Below the pieces are notes generated by a model that was given only the letters and a program-made list of their open reading frames with translations, did not search any database and was not told the origin of the DNA. From Bacteroidaceae bacterium (lineage in GTDB: Bacteria; Bacteroidota; Bacteroidia; Bacteroidales; Bacteroidaceae): a stretch of 58,632 bases of DNA. Positions 55,114 through 58,632 of the stretch are shown here, piece after piece. The translations under genes were made by a program, and so were the position numbers. Location of the stretch: the NCBI GenBank assembly GCA_017451695.1, contig JAFTNW010000041.1:1-58632 (forward strand), in the 5' to 3' direction. Position 1 is the first letter of the stretch; each line of letters opens with the position of its first letter.

Positions 55114-55998
55114 TCAGTCTTTTTGGTCGTAACCGAATCTGCGCAACTGTTTGTTGCTGTTACGCCAGTCCTTATCTACTTTTACATAAATCTCCAGGAA
55201 TATCTTCTTCCCAAAGAACTTCTCGAGCTCGCGACGAGCCTCGGTGGCCACACGTTTCAAGGCTGCACCCTCGTGGCCTATGATGATACCTTTTTGCGAA
55301 TCGCGCTCCACATATATTATGGATTTTATATATATGCTGCCCTCCTTCTCTTTGAAATACTCGCACTCGGCCTCGCACACATAAGGAATCTCCTTGTCGT
55401 AATGCATAAGTATCTTTTCGCGTATTATCTCATTTACAAAGAAACGCGCGGGCTTGTCGGTAAGCTGGTCTTTATCAAAGTAAGGGGGAGAGGGAGGCAA
55501 CAGCTCCATTATGCGTTTCATCACCACATCGACCCCGAATTTTGCTTTTGCCGATATAGGTAAAATCTCGGCCTCGGGCATCAACTCGTGCCACTGCTCC
55601 ACCTTCTTCACAAGCTCCTGCTGGTTGGCAAGATCAATTTTGTTTATAAGCACAATGATGGGCACATCAAGCTTGCGCACCTCGTCCATGAATTCGCTGT
55701 TTTTATCGGGTGTTTCCACCATGTCGGTAACATAGAGCAGCACATCGGCATCACGCAGTGCCGAACGAGAGAAACGCAACATTGCCTCTTGTAGCTTGTA
55801 GTTGGGTTTAAGCACGCCCGGAGTGTCGGAAAAAACAATCTGTGCATCATCGGTATTCAATATACCCATAATGCGATGGCGTGTTGTCTGCGCCTTGAAG
55901 GTAGCGATGGATATACGCTCCCCCACAAGAAGGTTCATGAGCGTGGATTTACCCACATTGGGGTTACCCACAATATTTACAAATCCTGCCTTATGCAT
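55114..55998 (-). CDS. era: GTPase Era
   Basis: This GTPase has 294 residues from the ATG at 55998 ([20 protein letters not shown]). It binds the 3' end of 16S rRNA during 30S maturation. Motifs: GNPNVGKST (G1), KAQTTRHRIMGIL (switch I), SDTPGVLKP (G3), INKIDLAN (G4) and PISAKAKFGVD (G5). The C-terminal KH domain contains IYVERDSQKGIIIGHEGAAL. The frame is open to 56040, but the leading residues (NDTTVLPGIKRVF) are unlike Era. Directly upstream of der. Confidence 0.96.
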   Translation of the reverse strand: MHKAGFVNIVGNPNVGKSTLMNLLVGERISIATFKAQTTRHRIMGILNTDDAQIVFSDTPGVLKPNYKLQEAMLRFSRSALRDADVLLYVTDMVETPDKNSEFMDEVRKLDVPIIVLINKIDLANQQELVKKVEQWHELMPEAEILPISAKAKFGVDVVMKRIMELLPPSPPYFDKDQLTDKPARFFVNEIIREKILMHYDKEIPYVCEAECEYFKEKEGSIYIKSIIYVERDSQKGIIIGHEGAALKRVATEARRELEKFFGKKIFLEIYVKVDKDWRNSNKQLRRFGYDQKD

Positions 55999-56079
55999 AA
56001 AAACTCTTTTAATCCCCGGCAATACCGTGGTATCATTCAACTGTAACCGCCCTGCAAGAGCGTATGTATATTACAAGAA

Positions 56080-56111
56080 AAAACGCACCCATGCCATGCA
56101 AGGTGCGTTTT
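56080..56111 (-). terminator. rpmF terminator
   Basis: A 10-base-pair stem (AAAACGCACC at 56080-56089 with its complement at 56102-56111) and a 12-base loop is followed on the minus strand by TTCTTG. A second, GC-rich folded region (56131-56163) lies between it and the rpmF stop. Together they may end most transcription before era. Confidence 0.65.
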
Positions 56112-56130
56112 ACTTAATCACAAAAACTAC

Positions 56131-56163
56131 CCGCACCGACCATCGGAGGGCGCGGCTCCGCGG
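56131..56163 (-). other. GC-rich structured segment after rpmF
   Basis: Read on the minus strand, directly after the rpmF stop come CGCGG-AG-CCGCG and CCGA-TGG-TCGG stems inside a strikingly GC-rich 30-base stretch. It may stabilise the rpmF mRNA end or act with the downstream hairpin as a terminator. No named element was recognised. Confidence 0.4.
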
Positions 56164-56168
56164 TTATT

Positions 56169-56354
56169 TTAGATTGCAGCCTCTTTCTCGATAGCCAACT
56201 TACCTCTGTAATAACCACACGCACCGCATACGGTGTGATAAACATGCCACTCACCACAGTTAGGGCAGATTGCCAATGTAGGAGCCACTGCCTTGTCATG
56301 AGTTCTTCTCTTGGCAGTTCTTGTCTTAGATTGTCTTCTTTTAGGATGTGCCAT
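56169..56354 (-). CDS. rpmF: 50S ribosomal protein bL32 (zinc-binding form)
   Basis: This 61-residue basic protein begins AHPKRRQSKTRTAKRRTHDK after Met, the normal bL32 start. It carries two Cys pairs (CPNCGEW and CGACGYY) that form a zinc ribbon, so it is the C+ zinc-containing form. The gene follows DUF177/YceD, the near-universal bacterial pairing yceD-rpmF, 12 bases apart. Confidence 0.97.
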   Translation of the reverse strand: MAHPKRRQSKTRTAKRRTHDKAVAPTLAICPNCGEWHVYHTVCGACGYYRGKLAIEKEAAI

Positions 56355-56366
56355 TTTTCTTACGTT

Positions 56367-56915
56367 TTAATTATCTTCTTCAATTTGTATATTCTTCAAA
56401 CCTTCCCAGCGCGGGTCAATCATTGCGGGAGCATCATCATCGCCGCCCTCCTCGTCTGCACCCTCGCCATGCGAGTGTTGCTTCAACTTACCTGCCATGT
56501 CGCGGTTACATTTGCCGGGGGCATGCACACGTTTCATGGGCAGAGCCAAAGCTATAAACTCATACAGATACCATGCTATGTTAAGGTCGCCGTCCTGTTC
56601 GGGAACAATCACCACATCGCCATCGTCGGCATAGTCGGTACCTAATTTCACTCTCAATGTGTTCTCTGCGGCAACCTCAATCTCCAAATCGTCGAGGCAT
56701 CTGTCGCAAGGAACAACAACCGTACCTGTTAAAGCAAAAGCAAAATCAAACACATCGCGGTTCTTTCTTGCTGTTACAACAGCTTTAACCGTACCCTTTT
56801 GAAACTCCTCTCCATCGATATCTGCAAAAAAAGCATTATCAAGAGTAAATTCCATTTCCAACGGTTCGGCCTTCAAACCTTTTAGGTCAATATTGTATTT
56901 ATCAAATCTACCCAT
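56367..56915 (-). CDS. yceD: DUF177/YceD family protein
   Basis: This 182-residue protein belongs to the DUF177 family, which in other organisms is linked to 23S rRNA accumulation or processing and L32. It shows VVPCDRCLDDLEIEVAAENT (the conserved Cys-x2-Cys region with C-D-R-C) and IAWYLYEFIALALPMKRVHA, a highly typical YceD motif. A Ser/Glu/Asp-rich C-terminus (QHSHGEGADEEGGDDDAPA) precedes the conserved DPRWEGLKNI end. It is the first gene of yceD-rpmF(-era-der). Confidence 0.9.
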   Translation of the reverse strand: MGRFDKYNIDLKGLKAEPLEMEFTLDNAFFADIDGEEFQKGTVKAVVTARKNRDVFDFAFALTGTVVVPCDRCLDDLEIEVAAENTLRVKLGTDYADDGDVVIVPEQDGDLNIAWYLYEFIALALPMKRVHAPGKCNRDMAGKLKQHSHGEGADEEGGDDDAPAMIDPRWEGLKNIQIEEDN

Positions 56916-56994
56916 CGCTACTATTTATCATCAGTTCAACAACTTAACCAACTAAAAGCAATGCCTTTTATCCGTATTATCCGAATTTAGGACA

Positions 56995-57002
56995 CAAAGA
57001 TA
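56995..57002 (-). promoter_or_regulatory. yceD-rpmF promoter -7 element
   Basis: The minus strand reads TATCTTTG, an exact consensus match, about 80 bases before the yceD ATG. A TTTG lies upstream at a slightly long spacing of 24 bases. Usable but not ideal. Confidence 0.5.
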
Positions 57003-57081
57003 CAAATAAAATTCTTTATAGACATCCAAATTGTGGAAAAAATATCACTGAAAGCCGTTTTTTATTGGAAGTGCAGACAAA

Positions 57082-57105
57082 AAGACAGGGCCCGAACCCC
57101 GTCTT
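57082..57105 (-). terminator. Sensor kinase gene terminator
   Basis: A 9-base-pair stem (with one G-T pair) AAGACGGGG/CCCTGTCTT and loop TTCGGG is followed on the minus strand by TTTTTG. It lies 13 bases past the kinase stop. Confidence 0.75.
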
Positions 57106-57118
57106 GTACCGGATAAAA

Positions 57119-58276
57119 TCATTTCTTAAGCTCCAAGCGGAAAGTAGTCCCCTTCCCCGGTGCCGACTGTTTCACATAGATGCGCCCCTTGTGATACTGC
57201 TCCACAATGCGCTTCGCAAGGGAAAGCCCAAGCCCCCAACCACGTTTTTTAGTGGTATATCCCGGCTCGAAAACCCTCTTATGCTTGGATTTTGGGATAC
57301 CCTTACCCGTGTCGGAAATCTCCACAAAGGCCCTGTCGCTGTTTTGCGAAACAGACACATAGATATCACCCTTGCCATCCATGGCATCTACGGCATTCTT
57401 GCACAGATTCTCCACCACCCACTCAATCAACGGCGCATTCATACGCACCAACAGAGGGCGTTTGGGGTAGTTCATGGTATATGTAACCTGCGCAGGACTG
57501 CGGCGTTTCACATACTCCACTGCGCGGTCTATAACCTCGACAATATCTTCCGATGTAGGTTCGGGTAGCGAGCCAATCTTTGAGAAACGCTCTGCCACTC
57601 GTTGCAGGCGTGCCACATCGCGCTCCATCTCGGGCAACAACTCGTCGGTGGGATATTTCTCTTTAAGCACAGTGGTCCATGCCATGAGCGAGGATATGGG
57701 TGTTCCCAGCTGATGCGCAGTCTCTTTTGAGAGGCCCACCCACACACGGTTCTGCTCGGCACGCTTGGAACTTAAAATTGCAACAAAGCAGATTGCGAAG
57801 AATAGGAGTACTACAATCAACTGCACATAAGGATAATAGGCAAGCTGTTTCAATATCAGCGACTCGGAATAACACACCTCCAAGTAGTCGCTATTTTCGC
57901 CTGTACCCAGGTCCACGCGTATAATCTGATTGCGCAGACGCATATCTGCAACCATCTGCATGAGCACCGCCAGCGAATCCGTACCGCTCTTGAGTTCTAT
58001 ATTACGATGCAGATTTATAGCTCCGTCGCTGTCGGTAACCACCACGGGAATTGTTGTATTGCCGTTCAACACTGTGAGCACAAGAGCAAGGTCGGTATTG
58101 GCATCGGCACGATTGAGCGAGTTCATAGCCTCGGCCCATATCTCCATTTTCTTTTCCTCCTCGGCACGCAGTTTCTTCACCAAAGAGTGGGACACAAGCA
58201 ACGATGCAGCAGCTATAATTGCCGCCACAGCTATAAGTATATATTTTACACTCCTGAAATTACTGAACCACTGCAT
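57119..58276 (-). CDS. Orphan membrane sensor histidine kinase
   Basis: This 385-residue two-component kinase has a first membrane helix (YILIAVAAIIAAASLLVSHS, about 12-31), an extracytoplasmic sensor of about 120 residues and a second helix (about 150-170: LIVVLLFFAICFVAILSS). No clear HAMP domain follows. The phospho-acceptor helix reads KETAHQLGTPISSLMAW with His near residue 187, an unusual H-box of a type seen in Bacteroidota. The ATPase domain has VVENLCKNAVDAMDG (N box), ISDTGKGIP (G1), and RGWGLGLSLAKRIVEQ (G2). No response regulator is adjacent, so it is an orphan. It lies beside an rRNA operon end. Its signal is unknown. Confidence 0.88.
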   Translation of the reverse strand: MQWFSNFRSVKYILIAVAAIIAAASLLVSHSLVKKLRAEEEKKMEIWAEAMNSLNRADANTDLALVLTVLNGNTTIPVVVTDSDGAINLHRNIELKSGTDSLAVLMQMVADMRLRNQIIRVDLGTGENSDYLEVCYSESLILKQLAYYPYVQLIVVLLFFAICFVAILSSKRAEQNRVWVGLSKETAHQLGTPISSLMAWTTVLKEKYPTDELLPEMERDVARLQRVAERFSKIGSLPEPTSEDIVEVIDRAVEYVKRRSPAQVTYTMNYPKRPLLVRMNAPLIEWVVENLCKNAVDAMDGKGDIYVSVSQNSDRAFVEISDTGKGIPKSKHKRVFEPGYTTKKRGWGLGLSLAKRIVEQYHKGRIYVKQSAPGKGTTFRLELKK

Positions 58277-58387
58277 TATTCACGGTTTTACAAAGTAAAA
58301 ACGCAAAAAAACCTTATTTATTATATTATTGCAAGCAAATGATTTAATATGGCACAGAGGAATGAAATATCATCAAGCATTGGGATA

Positions 58388-58446
58388 CCACTATGTAGCC
58401 GCGCGGGGTGCGATAGGCGAGCATTACCGGGAGAGTAGGTCAATGG
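58388..58446 (+). pseudogene. 5S rRNA 3'-end fragment on the opposite strand
   Basis: The plus strand reads ACCGGGAGAGTAGGTCAATG near 58427-58446. The 14 bases GGGAGAGTAGGTCA (58429-58442) are identical to the 3' end of the intact minus-strand 5S gene at 58498-58511. Bases before it (GGTGCGATAGGCGAGCATTA) resemble the variable loop-E/helix region of bacterial 5S rRNA. It has no 5' half and no chance of folding as full 5S. It looks like a decayed remnant of another 5S gene facing the first. The left limit is approximate. Confidence 0.5.
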
Positions 58447-58460
58447 CATGTATAAAAAAA

Positions 58461-58480
58461 GGACATCCACTTGGATGTCC
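58461..58480 (-). terminator. rRNA operon terminator
   Basis: A 9-base-pair stem (GGACATCCA with its complement TGGATGTCC) and a 2-base loop is followed on the minus strand by TTTTTTT. It lies 10 bases past the 5S end. Because flanking 5S-like sequence continues the symmetry, the hairpin is the centre of an approximately 83-base inverted repeat (58429-58511). Confidence 0.85.
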
Positions 58481-58490
58481 TTTTATAAAA

Positions 58491-58602
<112 letters not shown>

Positions 58603-58632
58603 ATATCGGTGTTCGTCTTTGAACAAGTGTAC

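Overview
This 58.6 kb window looks like ordinary core chromosome from a member of the order Bacteroidales (phylum Bacteroidota). The signs are a fused SecDF, bacteroidete-type promoters (TTTG near -33 and TAnnTTTG near -7, 18-21 bases apart) with few Shine-Dalgarno sequences, a two-domain viroplasmin/RNase H, the gene run tig-clpP-clpX-recQ-guaB-parvulins-OstA-mutL, and a PaaK/ACT/Ior cluster. Genus and species cannot be fixed by reading alone. I see no prophage, insertion sequence, CRISPR array, toxin-antitoxin pair or restriction system.

Layout. 1-2.4 kb: rpsU-xerC-hpf, then four tRNA genes leading into tuf, all leftward. 2.5-6.4 kb: mdh, then gltX-waaA. 6.7-9.7 kb, rightward: a PgpH-type c-di-AMP phosphodiesterase and a DUF2851 protein lacking its N-terminal third. 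9.8-14.5 kb, leftward: secDF and two overlapping rhomboid genes. 14.8-18.0 kb, rightward: argS, RNase H and a TYW1-like radical SAM enzyme. 18.0-22.3 kb, leftward: purD, two overlapping membrane-protein genes and an rRNA methyltransferase. 22.6-23.6 kb, rightward: a lytic transglycosylase. 23.6-28.7 kb, leftward: purB, an rRNA pseudouridine synthase, asnS and a mannose-1-phosphate guanylyltransferase. 29-30.5 kb: two identical tRNA-Val genes and an OmpA-family porin. 30.8-45.5 kb: one long leftward series, tig-clpP-clpX, then recQ-guaB, three parvulin-like folding factors, an OstA/LptA-like protein, a small membrane protein and mutL. 45.7-48.3 kb: divergent lptB and mlaE-mlaF. 48.3-53.6 kb: iorA-iorB-paaK-ACT-paaK. 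53.8-58.3 kb: a ribosome-assembly block (DUF177, rpmF, era, der) and an orphan sensor kinase. The right end is the 3' end of an rRNA operon (5S rRNA and terminator).

The genes form a few functional groups. One is translation (tRNAs, tuf, rpsU, rpmF, hpf, three aminoacyl-tRNA synthetases, two rRNA-modifying enzymes, Era, Der). Another is envelope building (SecDF, three parvulins, OstA-like protein, LptB, WaaA, MlaEF, OmpA, lytic transglycosylase). The others are protein quality control (trigger factor, ClpXP), purine synthesis (purB, purD, guaB) and aryl-acid/aryl-pyruvate metabolism (IorAB plus two aryl-CoA ligases).

I found no convincing new multigene system. The best leads are: a 5S rRNA 3'-end fragment facing the intact 5S gene; the N-terminally truncated DUF2851 protein beside a GC-only palindrome; a MutL whose endonuclease metal motif is degenerate; an IorA without its ferredoxin domain in a cluster with two PaaK paralogues; and two rRNA-modifying enzymes carrying long Arg/Gly-rich tails.
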